Shown: positions 21,671-32,693, counted from the stretch's first letter. The stretch is 64,000 nucleotides of DNA from an uncultured Pelagibacteraceae bacterium (GCA_902604355.1 CACKYN010000004.1:1-64000), one strand, 5' to 3'. The notes: generated by a model not told the origin, from the sequence alone. Made by a program: numbers and translations.

Positions 21671-22323
21671 TATAGTGCAGTTTCTTTTTTAATATATTTA
21701 TCAAGAGTTTTAATTAATACATTATCAGTTTTAGAAAAGAAATGATTAGCATCAGTAATAGTGTTGAATTCAACTTTAATACCTTTTTGTGCGCTCAGTC
21801 TTTTATCTAATTCCGAGATATACTCTAATGGAACCAATTCATCTTTTTTGCCATAAACTACCATTCCAGATGTGGGGCATGGAGATAAAAAAGAAAAATC
21901 ATAAACATTAGGTTGGGGCGAAATAGCTATAAACCTATTTATTTCAGGTCTTCGCATTAATAATTGCATTGCTATAAGTGATCCAAAAGAAAAACCGGAT
22001 ACCCAACATTGTGAATTATCAAAATTTTCTCTCTCTAACCAATCAAGTGCTGCAGCTGCATCTGCTAGTTCTCCTTGACCATTATCAAATTCCCCATCAC
22101 TTTTTCCAACTCCTCTAAAGTTTACTCTACAAACAGAGAAATCATTATCCATAAATGTATGGAATGTATCAACTACAACCTTGTTATTCATAGTTCCTCC
22201 GTATTGTGGATGAGGTTGTAATACTAATGCTACAGGGGATGTATTTTTTTTACTTTTAAAATATTTAGCTTCAAGACGTCCAGCAGGACCTGGAATGAAT
22301 ATTTCTAAAATTTTATTATCCAT
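21667..22323 (-). CDS. alpha/beta hydrolase
   Basis: LVLQPHPQYGGTMNNKVV, VNFRGVGKSDGEFDNGQGE, VSGFSFGSLIAMQL. Confidence 0.85.
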   Translation of the reverse strand: MDNKILEIFIPGPAGRLEAKYFKSKKNTSPVALVLQPHPQYGGTMNNKVVVDTFHTFMDNDFSVCRVNFRGVGKSDGEFDNGQGELADAAAALDWLERENFDNSQCWVSGFSFGSLIAMQLLMRRPEINRFIAISPQPNVYDFSFLSPCPTSGMVVYGKKDELVPLEYISELDKRLSAQKGIKVEFNTITDANHFFSKTDNVLIKTLDKYIKKETALY

Positions 22324-22406
22324 AAGCGCAATTGATTATTATTCTCAAAAAAAAGTTACGTTTATCACAACTGAGCGACAAAATGTTAGTTTTTTTTTTA
22401 AGTCTA

Positions 22407-22437
22407 AACTTGACCATTTTAGTCAGGTATGTATAAA
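22407..22437 (+). promoter_or_regulatory. sigma70-type promoter with overlapping IscR-like operator upstream of iscR/suf
   Basis: AACTTGACCATTTTAGTCAGGTATGTATAAA: TTGACC, 16-bp spacer, TATAAA; the site resembles IscR type 1 operators. Confidence 0.65.
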
Positions 22438-22460
22438 AAGTCTCCAAATTAAAGGGTAAT

Positions 22461-22886
22461 ATGAAATTAACATCTAAAGGTAGATATGCCGTTATGGCAT
22501 TAGTTGATCTTGCAAGGTTCGATACTATTAATCCAGTATCTTTGAGGGATATTTCATTAAGACAAGGAATTTCCTTAGACTATTTGGAACAAATTTTTTC
22601 AAAATTAAAAAAAAATCACATTGTGAAAAGCACTAGAGGTACCCAAGGTGGATATTTTTTATCAAAAAAACCAAACGAAATAAAACTTACTAATATTTTG
22701 AATGCAGTTGATGAAAAAGTTAAAACTGTTCAGTGCAAAAAAGACTCAAAAAAAGGATGCAATGGTAAAGCAACTAAATGTATTACACACAATCTTTGGG
22801 ATGAATTAGAAACTCATATTAATACTTTTTTTGAAAAGAAGAGTTTACAGGATTTGTTAAAAAATAATTCGGAATGGGTTAATTAA
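22461..22886 (+). CDS. iscR: Rrf2 family Fe-S regulator, IscR-like
   Basis: [42 protein letters not shown], cysteines in the [14 protein letters not shown] region; heads the suf operon. Confidence 0.9.
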   Translation: MKLTSKGRYAVMALVDLARFDTINPVSLRDISLRQGISLDYLEQIFSKLKKNHIVKSTRGTQGGYFLSKKPNEIKLTNILNAVDEKVKTVQCKKDSKKGCNGKATKCITHNLWDELETHINTFFEKKSLQDLLKNNSEWVN

Positions 22887-22887
22887 G

Positions 22888-24330
22888 ATGGAAAATAGAC
22901 AAAAGGAAATTGATAAATTAAAAGATTATAAATACGGCTTCTCAACCGATATAGAAAATACAAGAGCACCCAAGGGTTTAAACGAGGATGTAATTAAATT
23001 TATATCTAATATTAAAAAAGAACCACAATGGATGCTTGATTTTAGATTAAAAGCTTTTGAAAGATTTAAACAATTAAAAGAGCCTGATTGGCAAAAACCA
23101 AAATATCCAAAGATAGATTATCAAGATTTATATTATTATTCTGCACCTAAAAGCATGGATGATAAACCGAAAAGTTTAGATGAATTGGATCCTAAACTTT
23201 TAGAAACATATAAAAAACTAGGAATACCTCTTCAAGAACAAGCAAGATTGAACGGTATTGCCGTAGATGCAGTTTTTGATTCAGTTTCTGTTGCAACAAC
23301 TTTCAGAGAAGAATTAATTAAACAAGGTATTATTTTTTGCCCAATTTCAGAAGCTATTCAAAAACATCCAGACTTAGTTAAAAAATATTTAGGATCAGTA
23401 ATTCCGTTAACTGATCATTTTTTTGCAACTTTAAATTCAGCAGTTTTTACTGATGGTTCATTTGTATACATCCCAGAAGGAGTTCGATGTCCGATGGAAC
23501 TTTCTACATATTTTAGAATAAACGCATCTAACACAGGTCAGTTTGAGAGAACTTTAATTATTGCGGATAAAGGAAGTTACGTTAGTTACTTAGAAGGTTG
23601 TACAGCTCCTATGAGAGATGAAAATCAATTGCATGCTGCTAATGTTGAATTAGTTGCTCTTGATGATGCAGAAATAAAATATTCAACAGTTCAAAATTGG
23701 TATCCAGGTGATAAAGATGGAAAAGGTGGTATTTACAATTTTGTAACTAAAAGAGGTTTATGCAAAGGTAAGAATTCTAAAATATCCTGGACACAAGTTG
23801 AAACTGGATCTGCAATTACGTGGAAATATCCTAGTTGCATTTTGAAAGGTGACAATTCTGTTGGAGAATTTTATTCAATTGCCATTACTAATAATTACCA
23901 AAAAGCTGACACAGGCACTAAAATGATCCATTTGGGAAAAAATACAAAAAGCAAAATCATATCAAAAGGAATAAGTGCTGGATTTTCTGACATGACTTAC
24001 AGAGGATTGGTTGATATTTCCTCAAAAGCATCAAATTCAAATAATTATACTCAGTGCGACTCTCTATTAATGGGTAACAAATGTGGTGCTCACACAGTTC
24101 CTTACATAAAAAACAAAAATTCAGAGTCAAATATAGCTCATGAAGCAACAACTTCTAAAATAAGTGAGGAACAATTACATTATTGTCAACAAAGAGGATT
24201 AAGTGCGGAGGAAGCAGTTGGTTTAATTGTAAATGGATTTTGTAAAGAAGTATTACAACAATTACCAATGGAATTTGCTGTTGAGGCACAAAAGTTAGTA
24301 GGGATTAGTTTAGAAGGAAGTGTGGGCTAA
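22888..24330 (+). CDS. sufB: Fe-S cluster assembly protein SufB
   Basis: Canonical Suf[19 protein letters not shown] end, [21 protein letters not shown]. Confidence 0.97.
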   Translation: MENRQKEIDKLKDYKYGFSTDIENTRAPKGLNEDVIKFISNIKKEPQWMLDFRLKAFERFKQLKEPDWQKPKYPKIDYQDLYYYSAPKSMDDKPKSLDELDPKLLETYKKLGIPLQEQARLNGIAVDAVFDSVSVATTFREELIKQGIIFCPISEAIQKHPDLVKKYLGSVIPLTDHFFATLNSAVFTDGSFVYIPEGVRCPMELSTYFRINASNTGQFERTLIIADKGSYVSYLEGCTAPMRDENQLHAANVELVALDDAEIKYSTVQNWYPGDKDGKGGIYNFVTKRGLCKGKNSKISWTQVETGSAITWKYPSCILKGDNSVGEFYSIAITNNYQKADTGTKMIHLGKNTKSKIISKGISAGFSDMTYRGLVDISSKASNSNNYTQCDSLLMGNKCGAHTVPYIKNKNSESNIAHEATTSKISEEQLHYCQQRGLSAEEAVGLIVNGFCKEVLQQLPMEFAVEAQKLVGISLEGSVG

Positions 24331-25064
24331 TGTTAAAAATAAACAAATTAAATGCTAAAATAGATAATAAAGAAATTTTAAAAGGATTTTCAATAAACGT
24401 TAATCCTGGAGAAGTTCATGCTATTATGGGACCGAATGGATCAGGTAAAAGTACTTTATCTAATATTTTATCAGGAAAGAAAGGATATGAGGTTTCTGGT
24501 GAAGTTCTATTTGAGGACAAAGATCTATTTGAACTTGAAACAGAGGAAAGAGCCCACAAAGGTATTTTTTTAGCATTTCAATATCCATTAGAAATTCCTG
24601 GAGTAAACACAAATATATTTTTAAAAACTTCACTAAACGCAGTCAGAAAAGCAAGAGGTGAAAAAGAGCTTGATGCGATAGAATTCCTTAAATTAGTTAG
24701 AGAAAAATCTAAAGAACTTAAATTTGATGAGGAAAAGTTAAATAGACAATTAAATGTTGGTTTTTCTGGGGGAGAAAAAAAGAAAAATGAAATTTTACAA
24801 ATGTCAATGTTATCCCCAAAACTTTCAATTCTTGATGAAACAGACTCAGGGCTAGACATAGATGCTTTAAGAATTGTGGCAGATGGAGTTAATACTTTAA
24901 GAAACGAAAAAAACTCATTTTTAATAATTACACATTATCAAAGATTGCTTGATTATATTAAGCCTGACTTTGTCCATGTTTTAATGAATGGAAAGATTGT
25001 TAAATCTGGTGGTCCAGATCTGGCTCTAGAATTAGAAAAAAAAGGATATGAAAATTTTAATTAA
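24330..25064 (+). CDS. sufC: Fe-S assembly ATPase SufC
   Basis: GPNGSGKSTLSNILSG, GFSGGEKKKNEILQM, LDETDSGLDIDAL. Confidence 0.97.
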   Translation: MLKINKLNAKIDNKEILKGFSINVNPGEVHAIMGPNGSGKSTLSNILSGKKGYEVSGEVLFEDKDLFELETEERAHKGIFLAFQYPLEIPGVNTNIFLKTSLNAVRKARGEKELDAIEFLKLVREKSKELKFDEEKLNRQLNVGFSGGEKKKNEILQMSMLSPKLSILDETDSGLDIDALRIVADGVNTLRNEKNSFLIITHYQRLLDYIKPDFVHVLMNGKIVKSGGPDLALELEKKGYENFN

Positions 25065-26312
25065 ATGAAAGAACAACTTCAAAAAGATTTTGATAATACT
25101 GTTAAAAATTTAAATTTATCTCAAAAAGATATTGAAATAAAAAAATTTTCTTTAGATAATTTTTTAAATAAAGGTTTTCCTAATAGAAAAGAAGAAGATT
25201 GGAAATTCTCAGATCTTAATCAGATAATTAAAAAAAATATTGGGGAATTAAGTTTTTATAATGATTATACATATACTAACAAGGTTGATACCTCTGAATT
25301 CGTTGATGGATTAGAACATAATAAAATAGTATTTATAAACGGCAGAATTGAAAAAATTGATTTTGATTATGAAAAAAAAGAACAAATAGAAATAATTGAT
25401 CAGTCAGAAACTATTAATAAATTTGACAACAATAATTCTTTATCTGATTTAAACAATGCACTCACTAATAAATCCTTTAAATTAGTCATTAAAAAGGGCT
25501 ATCAGCTAGTAAAACCGCTTATTATTTACCATACATCTAATTCCAAAATTTGGTCCAAAAACATTAATTTAAGATTAAATTTTGAATTGGAAGAAGATAG
25601 TTCATTAAGATTGATTGACTTATTTAACGATATGTCAGAAAAAAATTTTTTTAATATTTTTTATGACTTTAATTTAAAAGAAAATGCAATTCTAAAAAAT
25701 TATAAAGTAGATAAACAAGAAAATAAAAACATTAAATATTCTTTTAATAATATAGAACAAAATAAAAATACTATTTCAGAGACGTTTATTTTATCATCAG
25801 GATCCAATTTTTTTAAAAGTGAAATAAATTGTAATTTAAAAGGTGAACATTCATCAGCTTTCGTCAATGGAATTTTTTCTCTTGATAATAATAAACATCA
25901 TGAAATAAGAACAATTGTAAATCATTTGACAGAGAATACTAAGAGTTATCAACTAATTAAAAGTGTTTTAGAAGATAGTTCTAAAGCAGCATATCAAGGA
26001 AAAATATTTGTAAATTCTGATGCACAAAAAACAGATGGATACCAGCTTAGTAAAGCAATATTACTAAATAAAGACTCAGAATTTAATGCTAAGCCTGAAT
26101 TAGAAATTTATGCAGATGATGTAAAATGTTCACATGGTTCAGCCTCAGGAAGTCTTAACGAAGATTCTATATTTTATTTAATGTCTAGAGGGCTGAATTA
26201 CAATCAAGCAAGGGAACTTTTAATTAATGGTTTTTTACTTGATGTAGTAGAAAAAATTACGGACTCAGAAATCAGAAATCTAATTAAAAATATGATTGGA
26301 ATAAAAGAATGA
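25065..26312 (+). CDS. sufD: Fe-S cluster assembly protein SufD
   Basis: C-terminal CSHGSASGSLNEDSIFYLMSRGLNYNQARELLINGFL; between sufC and sufS. Confidence 0.95.
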   Translation: MKEQLQKDFDNTVKNLNLSQKDIEIKKFSLDNFLNKGFPNRKEEDWKFSDLNQIIKKNIGELSFYNDYTYTNKVDTSEFVDGLEHNKIVFINGRIEKIDFDYEKKEQIEIIDQSETINKFDNNNSLSDLNNALTNKSFKLVIKKGYQLVKPLIIYHTSNSKIWSKNINLRLNFELEEDSSLRLIDLFNDMSEKNFFNIFYDFNLKENAILKNYKVDKQENKNIKYSFNNIEQNKNTISETFILSSGSNFFKSEINCNLKGEHSSAFVNGIFSLDNNKHHEIRTIVNHLTENTKSYQLIKSVLEDSSKAAYQGKIFVNSDAQKTDGYQLSKAILLNKDSEFNAKPELEIYADDVKCSHGSASGSLNEDSIFYLMSRGLNYNQARELLINGFLLDVVEKITDSEIRNLIKNMIGIKE

Positions 26313-27529
26313 AAATAGAAAATATAAAAAAAGAATTTCCAATATTTGACGAAAAAATTCAGAATAATGATCTAGTTTACCTTGATAGTGCAAACTCTTC
26401 ACAAAAACCTAAAGTTGTTGCAGATAGAATTAATGAATTTTATACTAAACAGTTTTCAAATGTTGGAAGAAGTGTTCACTATCTTGCAGTTGCAGCTACT
26501 AATTTGTACGAAAATACAAGATCCTCTGTTCAAAAATATATTAACGCTAAAGATAAAAATGAAATAGTTTTTACAAAAGGTGCAACCGAAGCATTAAATT
26601 TAGTTGCAAATATCTTGGGACAAAATTATTTAAAAGAAGGAGATGAAATTTTAATCACTGAACTTGAACACCATTCAAATTATGTTCCATGGCATTTTTT
26701 AAGAAAATCAAAAAATATCAAAATTAATTTTGCAGAAATGAATGAAGATGGTGAAGTTACTTTAGAGGAAATTGAAAAAAAAATAACACCTAAAACTAAG
26801 GTGATAGCAATTACACATTTATCAAATGTTACAGGTGCAATACTACCTGTTAAAGAAATAACTGATCTAGCGCATTCAAAAGGTATACTTGTTGTGATTG
26901 ATGGTTGCCAGGGCGCGCCACATCTTAAACTAGATATGCAAGATCTTGATTGTGATTTTTATGCAATATCATGTCACAAAATGTACGGACCAACAGGACT
27001 TGGTGTTTTATACGGTAAAAAAAAATGGTTAGAGGAATTACCTCCTTATCAAGGTGGCGGAGGAATGATTAGTGAAGTAAAAAAAGATAGTATTTCTTAT
27101 GGTGAATTACCAAATAAATATGAAGCAGGAACAATGGCGACTGCTCAAGTCATTGCCTTTTATGAATCAATTAAGTTTATGGAAAACATTGGTATAGAAA
27201 ATATTATGAAACACGAAGCAGATTTAGTTGAATACGGACAAGAATTATTACAAAAAAATAACTCTGTTAAATTGATTGGTAGCCCTAAAAATAAAGGTGG
27301 AGTTTTATCTTTTACTTTAAAAGGAGTTCACCCACACGATATCGCAACTATACTAGATGAAGATGGAGTAGCAATAAGAGCAGGACATCACTGTTGTCAA
27401 ATTTTACATGACAAATTAAATATACCTGCAAGTGCAAGAGCCTCTGTTGGAATTTATAATACGAAAGACGATCTAGATAAATTAAATGACTCAATTAATA
27501 ACTGCAAAAAAATATTTAATTTAAAATGA
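26309..27529 (+). CDS. sufS: cysteine desulfurase SufS
   Basis: FTKGATEALNLVAN, SCHKMYGPTGLGVLYGKK, AIRAGHHCCQ. Confidence 0.97.
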   Translation: MKIENIKKEFPIFDEKIQNNDLVYLDSANSSQKPKVVADRINEFYTKQFSNVGRSVHYLAVAATNLYENTRSSVQKYINAKDKNEIVFTKGATEALNLVANILGQNYLKEGDEILITELEHHSNYVPWHFLRKSKNIKINFAEMNEDGEVTLEEIEKKITPKTKVIAITHLSNVTGAILPVKEITDLAHSKGILVVIDGCQGAPHLKLDMQDLDCDFYAISCHKMYGPTGLGVLYGKKKWLEELPPYQGGGGMISEVKKDSISYGELPNKYEAGTMATAQVIAFYESIKFMENIGIENIMKHEADLVEYGQELLQKNNSVKLIGSPKNKGGVLSFTLKGVHPHDIATILDEDGVAIRAGHHCCQILHDKLNIPASARASVGIYNTKDDLDKLNDSINNCKKIFNLK

Positions 27530-27990
27530 ATTTAAAAGAATTATATCAAGAAATTATTTTAGAGCATGGTAAAAATCCTAGAAATCTTGGTAAGACAGAT
27601 GACTTTAATAAAGATGCAAAAGGTAACAATCCTTTATGTGGAGATAATGTTCACGTTTATTTAAGATTAAATGGTCAAAAAATAGTAGAAGATATTTCAT
27701 TTGAAGGAAGTGGTTGTGCTATCTCAATGGCTTCAGCTTCAATTATGACAGATTTAATTAAAGGTAAAAATGAAAACGAAGCTAAAGAAATTGTCGAAGA
27801 TTTTTTAGGAATGATTAAAGAAAATCCAGAATTAAAATCAGAATATTTACAAGATGATGAAAAAACTAAATTAATGTGTTTGTCAGGTGTTAAACAATAT
27901 CCAATGAGAGTGAAGTGTGCTACACTTTCATGGCATACATTGGTTTCAGCATTTGAGGATAAAAAAGAAGAAGTAAAAACAGAGAATTAA
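27526..27990 (+). CDS. sufU: SufU-type Fe-S scaffold / sulfurtransferase
   Basis: NPLCGDNVHVYL, FEGSGCAISMASASIMT, CLSGVKQYPMRVKCATLSW. Confidence 0.94.
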   Translation: MNLKELYQEIILEHGKNPRNLGKTDDFNKDAKGNNPLCGDNVHVYLRLNGQKIVEDISFEGSGCAISMASASIMTDLIKGKNENEAKEIVEDFLGMIKENPELKSEYLQDDEKTKLMCLSGVKQYPMRVKCATLSWHTLVSAFEDKKEEVKTEN

Positions 27991-27992
27991 TT

Positions 27993-28292
27993 ATGTCTAA
28001 GAGAGAATTAATCATAGAGGAAATAAGAAAAATTTATGATCCTGAGCTACCTGTTAATATTTATGAATTAGGTTTAATTTACGATATAAAAGTTGAAAAT
28101 GAAAAATCTGCCAAAATTAAAATGACTTTGACAACACCAAATTGCCCTGTAGCAGAAAGTTTACCTAAAGAAGTTAAAGAAGGGGCAATGCAAGTAGAGG
28201 GGATTGAAGAAGTTGATTTAGAATTAGTATGGGATCCACCATGGACCAAAGACATGATGTCAGAGTCAGCTAAATTGGAATTGAATTTATAA
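27993..28292 (+). CDS. sufT: SufT/DUF59 metal-sulfur cluster assembly factor
   Basis: IYDPELPVNIYELGLIYDI, TTPNCPVAESLPKEV, LVWDPPWTKDMMSE. Confidence 0.9.
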   Translation: MSKRELIIEEIRKIYDPELPVNIYELGLIYDIKVENEKSAKIKMTLTTPNCPVAESLPKEVKEGAMQVEGIEEVDLELVWDPPWTKDMMSESAKLELNL

Positions 28293-28627
28293 TGTCTCAA
28301 ATAATTAAATTAAGTGATAACGCTGCATCTAGAATTAAAGAGATAATGGCTAATGCAGAAAAAGATTCTCTTGGAGTAAGAGTATCTGTTAAATCTGGTG
28401 GTTGTGCAGGGATGTCTTATGTTATGGAATATACAAAAGAACTTAATCCAAATGATGAAATAATTGAAGATAAGGGTGTAAAGGTATTCGTAGACTCTGC
28501 TGCTATTATGTATCTTTTAGGAACTGAAATGGATTATAAGAAAGAGGAGTTATCCTCTACTTTTGTTTTTAATAATCCTAATGAAACCGAGCGTTGTGGC
28601 TGCGGTGAGTCATTTAAAACATCATAG
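28292..28627 (+). CDS. sufA: HesB/IscA-type A-type carrier
   Basis: VRVSVKSGGCAGMSYVMEY...ERCGCGESF. Confidence 0.94.
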   Translation: MSQIIKLSDNAASRIKEIMANAEKDSLGVRVSVKSGGCAGMSYVMEYTKELNPNDEIIEDKGVKVFVDSAAIMYLLGTEMDYKKEELSSTFVFNNPNETERCGCGESFKTS

Positions 28628-28692
28628 GTCAACAATCCCATTTTGAGCATATCAGATTTGCATTTTTTGCATATCTAAGATAAGGCTTAGTA

Positions 28693-28863
28693 ATGAATAC
28701 ATTTGAGTTTAAAAATCTTGTTAAAAACTTAAAGAATTCTTTAAAAGAGAAATCATTTTTTAAAGATCTTAGAAAAGAAGTGGATACTGGTGCTAATGGC
28801 ACACAGAATTACGTTCTAAAAAAAGGTATGAACAAGAATAGTATAGCTACAACAAAACAGTAG
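28693..28863 (+). CDS. 56-aa hypothetical small protein
   Basis: ATG..TAG ORF MNTFEFKNLVKNLKNSLKEKSFFKDLRKEVDTGANGTQNYVLKKGMNKNSIATTKQ; absent from the supplied ORF track; fills the sufA-glnA gap. Confidence 0.5.
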   Translation: MNTFEFKNLVKNLKNSLKEKSFFKDLRKEVDTGANGTQNYVLKKGMNKNSIATTKQ

Positions 28864-28872
28864 TTAAATCTG

Positions 28873-30279
28873 CTAGCAGCTATAGTACATCTCAAACTCT
28901 ACTGGATGAGGTGCATGTTCAAACTTGTGTATTTCCTCAAATTTCAACGCAATATAAGCATCAATTTGATCATCAGTAAATACACCACCTTGTGTTAAAA
29001 ATTCTCTGTCTTTATCTAAATTTTCCATTGCTTCTCTTAATGAACCACAAACTGTAGGAATAGATTTTACCTCTTCTGGTGGTAATTCGTATAAATCTTT
29101 ATCAAAAGACTCACCTGGATGAATTTTATTTTTAATCCCATCAATTCCGGCCATAAGCATTGCTGCAAATGTTAAATATGGATTACCAGAAGCATCTGGA
29201 AAACGAATTTCACATCTTGCACCTTTTTTACTTAAAGTAATTGGTATACGACAAGAAGCTGATCTATTTCTTGCAGAATAAGCAAGAAGAACAGGTGCCT
29301 CAAATCCTGGAATTAATCTTTTATAACTGTTTGTAGTTGCATTAGCAAAAGCATTGATTGCTTTTGCATGTTTTAATATACCACCGATATAGTGCAGTGC
29401 AGTTTCTGATAATCCAGCGTAACCATCGCCAGAAAATACGGGCGTATCACCTTTCCAAATTGATTGGTGTGTATGCATTCCAGATCCGTTATCTCCAGCA
29501 ACAGGCTTTGGCATAAAAGTAGCTGTTTTACCAAATGAGTGCGTAACCATTTGTACTACATATTTATATAATTGAACATTATCAGCTTGGTCTACTAAAG
29601 TTCCAAAATACATTCCAAGTTCATGTTGGCTAGGTGCCACTTCATGGTGATGTTTTTCAACTTTAATACCCACTTCTTTTAAATTTTTAAGATATTCTCC
29701 CCTCATGTCCTGCTCACTATCTACAGGTGGTACAGGAAAGTAACCTCCTTTGATACCTGGTCTATGACCCATGTTTCCATTTTCATATTCTTTACCTGAA
29801 TTATACGGTCCTTCCTTACTATCGATCACAAAGCCACAATCATTCATATCATTTTTAATTTTAACATCATCAAAAACAAAAAATTCGGGTTCTGGTCCAA
29901 AAAAAGCCTTATCTCCAATGCCAGACTCTTTCAAATAAGCCTCAGCTTTTTTTGCTACACCGCGTGGATCTCTTTCATAAGGAGTTTTTTTAACAGCATC
30001 TAAAATATCACAAAATATCACAACAGTATTATGCGATGTGAAAGGATCCATAAACATTCTTGATGTATCTGGTTTTAAAATCATGTCAGACTCGTTGATT
30101 GCTTTCCAACCAGCGATAGATGATCCATCAAAAAAAACACCTTCATTTAACATACCTTCATCCACAACTGTTACATCCATAGTTAAATGTTGAAGCTTTC
30201 CTCTAGGATCTGTAAATCTTAAATCTACAAATTCTGCCTCTTTTTCCTTGATAAATTTTAATACATTTGCTGCACTCAT
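28873..30279 (-). CDS. glnA: glutamine synthetase type I
   Basis: [44 protein letters not shown]. Confidence 0.97.
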   Translation of the reverse strand: MSAANVLKFIKEKEAEFVDLRFTDPRGKLQHLTMDVTVVDEGMLNEGVFFDGSSIAGWKAINESDMILKPDTSRMFMDPFTSHNTVVIFCDILDAVKKTPYERDPRGVAKKAEAYLKESGIGDKAFFGPEPEFFVFDDVKIKNDMNDCGFVIDSKEGPYNSGKEYENGNMGHRPGIKGGYFPVPPVDSEQDMRGEYLKNLKEVGIKVEKHHHEVAPSQHELGMYFGTLVDQADNVQLYKYVVQMVTHSFGKTATFMPKPVAGDNGSGMHTHQSIWKGDTPVFSGDGYAGLSETALHYIGGILKHAKAINAFANATTNSYKRLIPGFEAPVLLAYSARNRSASCRIPITLSKKGARCEIRFPDASGNPYLTFAAMLMAGIDGIKNKIHPGESFDKDLYELPPEEVKSIPTVCGSLREAMENLDKDREFLTQGGVFTDDQIDAYIALKFEEIHKFEHAPHPVEFEMYYSC

Positions 30280-30417
30280 TATGTCTCCTATATAAATTTT
30301 AGAGCATTAATTAGCAAATAAACTAATCTAAATATTGCTCATTTAATAAATAACACTTATGCAATTTTCACATAAGTAGTGTATTTAATCAATATTATTA
30401 ATCATTAATTTATATAA

Positions 30418-30900
30418 GTGAACTTCATATTAAATAAAGAACCAGTTAAAAGAGCAGAAAAAATTCTTAAAGAATTTGACCCAAATTTAAAAGTTATAAT
30501 TTTAGAGGATACAGCAAGAACAGCAAATGATGCGGCTACAGCTTTAGGTTGCAATGTAGGAGCAATTGTTAAAAGCCTGCTTTTCAAAACTGGCGAAACA
30601 TTTTGTCTTTGTTTGGTATCTGGAGATAAAAGATGTTCTCTAAATAAATTAAAAAAAAAATTGAGTGAAAAAGACGTATCAATGGCAAAACCAGATGAGG
30701 TCAAACTTATTACTGGTTATACAATTGGAGGAGTGTCTCCCATCGGTCATTTATTTAAAATTAAAATGTTTATAGATGAAAACTTAGGAAGATTTTCTAA
30801 AGTTTTTGCTGCTGCAGGCCATCCTAATGCAGTTTTTGGAATTAGCTATGTGGAATTAAAAAGATTAACTGGTGCAGAAATAGATGATCTAACTGAATGA
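30418..30900 (+). CDS. ybaK: YbaK/EbsC family aminoacyl-tRNA deacylase
   Basis: GCNVGAIVKSLLFK, TGYTIGGVSPIGH, VFAAAGHPNAVFGIS. Confidence 0.88.
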   Translation: MNFILNKEPVKRAEKILKEFDPNLKVIILEDTARTANDAATALGCNVGAIVKSLLFKTGETFCLCLVSGDKRCSLNKLKKKLSEKDVSMAKPDEVKLITGYTIGGVSPIGHLFKIKMFIDENLGRFSKVFAAAGHPNAVFGISYVELKRLTGAEIDDLTE

Positions 30901-31784
30901 GACAACCAAAAATAATTGATTATGCTTTATTAACCATATTATCTTTAATATGGGCATCCGCATTTTTTAATATAAAAATAGCAACTTATTCATTTGGTCC
31001 AGTTACAATTGCTTTCCTAAGAGTATTTTTTGGAGCAATTCCAGTTATACTTCTTTGCTACTATAAAAAAATAAAAATTGAGGCTTTTTCTAAAGATTGG
31101 CATTGGTTTGCTATGATTGGTTTTATAAATTTGGTTGCACCATTCTTTCTAATTGCCTATGGAGTAAAATCTGTTCAAAGTAATCTTGCTGCAATCTTGA
31201 TGTCAACAACACCACTGAGTTCTACCATACTAGGTCATTTTTATACAAAAAATGAAAAATTTAACTTAATTAAAACTTTTGGAATTTTAATCGGTTTTTC
31301 TGGAATAATTTTTTTATTTTCAGACAATCTTTTAATTGATCAAAATAATTTTACTTCAGCTTTGTTAATTTTGTTAGGATCAACATGCTATGTTATTGGT
31401 GGTGTATTAACTTTAAAAATTAGTAAGAAAAAAAATGAAAATGTGACAGGTTCGATATTAATCTGGGCAACAATTATTTTAATACCATTGGTATCATTTA
31501 TTGAACAACCGTGGCAGGTAGTGCCAAGAACAGACTCATTAATATCTGTAATTTATCTAGGCATTGTTCCAACAGGAATTGCATGGCTATTAAGGTTTAA
31601 AATACTAAAAGATAATGGTTTGATTTTTCAATCCCAGGTATCTTATTTAATACCAATTTTTGGAACAATTCTAGGATATATATTCTTAAAAGAATTAATA
31701 ACAATTAAAGTCTTAATTTCTTTGACTGCAGTTTGTATAGGTATTTATTTTGTTCGAAGAGCTGATAGAAAAAAATTATCTTAG
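30897..31784 (+). CDS. DMT superfamily (EamA) transporter
   Basis: About 10 TM helices, ILSLIWASAFFNIKIA and second EamA repeat. Confidence 0.88.
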   Translation: MRQPKIIDYALLTILSLIWASAFFNIKIATYSFGPVTIAFLRVFFGAIPVILLCYYKKIKIEAFSKDWHWFAMIGFINLVAPFFLIAYGVKSVQSNLAAILMSTTPLSSTILGHFYTKNEKFNLIKTFGILIGFSGIIFLFSDNLLIDQNNFTSALLILLGSTCYVIGGVLTLKISKKKNENVTGSILIWATIILIPLVSFIEQPWQVVPRTDSLISVIYLGIVPTGIAWLLRFKILKDNGLIFQSQVSYLIPIFGTILGYIFLKELITIKVLISLTAVCIGIYFVRRADRKKLS

Positions 31785-32693
31785 TTTAGCAATTTCTCTA
31801 ATATCCTCTGGTGTTGTTTCGCAACATCCACCTAAAATTGTTGCTCCTTGTTCAACAAGTTTTTTCGAAAAATCATAGAATTTTTTAGCTGAATTGTTGT
31901 CTCTTTTCCCAAGGGTAACATTCGGATTAGTACCTATTTCATCAGGTTTAGCCTTATTAAAAGTTTGAACTGGAGTTGGTTCTTCTACTTTCCAAAGGTT
32001 GGCTTTAAACCCAAATGGGATATCTAACTTTTTAATTTCAGAGGTGCAATCCTCAGCAATTTTTGGAGAAACGCATGCTGTAATTACTCCTAGCCAATTA
32101 TTACTTCTATATTTATTCAAGACTTCAGTGATAGTTTCATTTGAGGGGAGTAAATTATTTTTTTTAACATGGATACCTAAAAGAACAGGTTTATTTAATT
32201 TGACTGCAACGTTTGATGCTATGTCTATTTCTCTTCCACTTGAAACAACATCTAAATAAAAAAAATCTACATATGGAGCAATAACCTCAGCTTGTTCATA
32301 AAAACCTTTTTCTAATTCTTTGCTATCTCTTTGATCTTCAACATACGTATCATTTTGACATGGCAAGCTACCAGCAATTAAAATATCTTTTCCAGATTTT
32401 TCCTTTGCTTTAATTGATAATAAACAAGCTTGTTCGTTTATATACACAAAATCTTTATCAACTTTATTTTGCATTAATCTAATTCTTCTTGCAGAAAAGG
32501 TATTGGTAAGTATCACCTCAGATCCAGCATTTATAAACGATAAGTGTACTTCAACAACCAGATCATGAAATTTTTTATCTAAATTAGCACTGGCAGACCA
32601 CAATGTGCCTTTCGAAATTAATCCTTTGGCCAATAGTTGTTGCCCCATACCACCATCCAAAATTCTAATATTTTTAAAAAAATTAGTATCCAT
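31776..32693 (-). CDS. homocysteine S-methyltransferase family protein
   Basis: ILDGGMGQQLLAKG, EVILTNTFSA, C-terminal zinc motif GGCCETTPEDI. Confidence 0.88.
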   Translation of the reverse strand: MDTNFFKNIRILDGGMGQQLLAKGLISKGTLWSASANLDKKFHDLVVEVHLSFINAGSEVILTNTFSARRIRLMQNKVDKDFVYINEQACLLSIKAKEKSGKDILIAGSLPCQNDTYVEDQRDSKELEKGFYEQAEVIAPYVDFFYLDVVSSGREIDIASNVAVKLNKPVLLGIHVKKNNLLPSNETITEVLNKYRSNNWLGVITACVSPKIAEDCTSEIKKLDIPFGFKANLWKVEEPTPVQTFNKAKPDEIGTNPNVTLGKRDNNSAKKFYDFSKKLVEQGATILGGCCETTPEDIREIAKLR

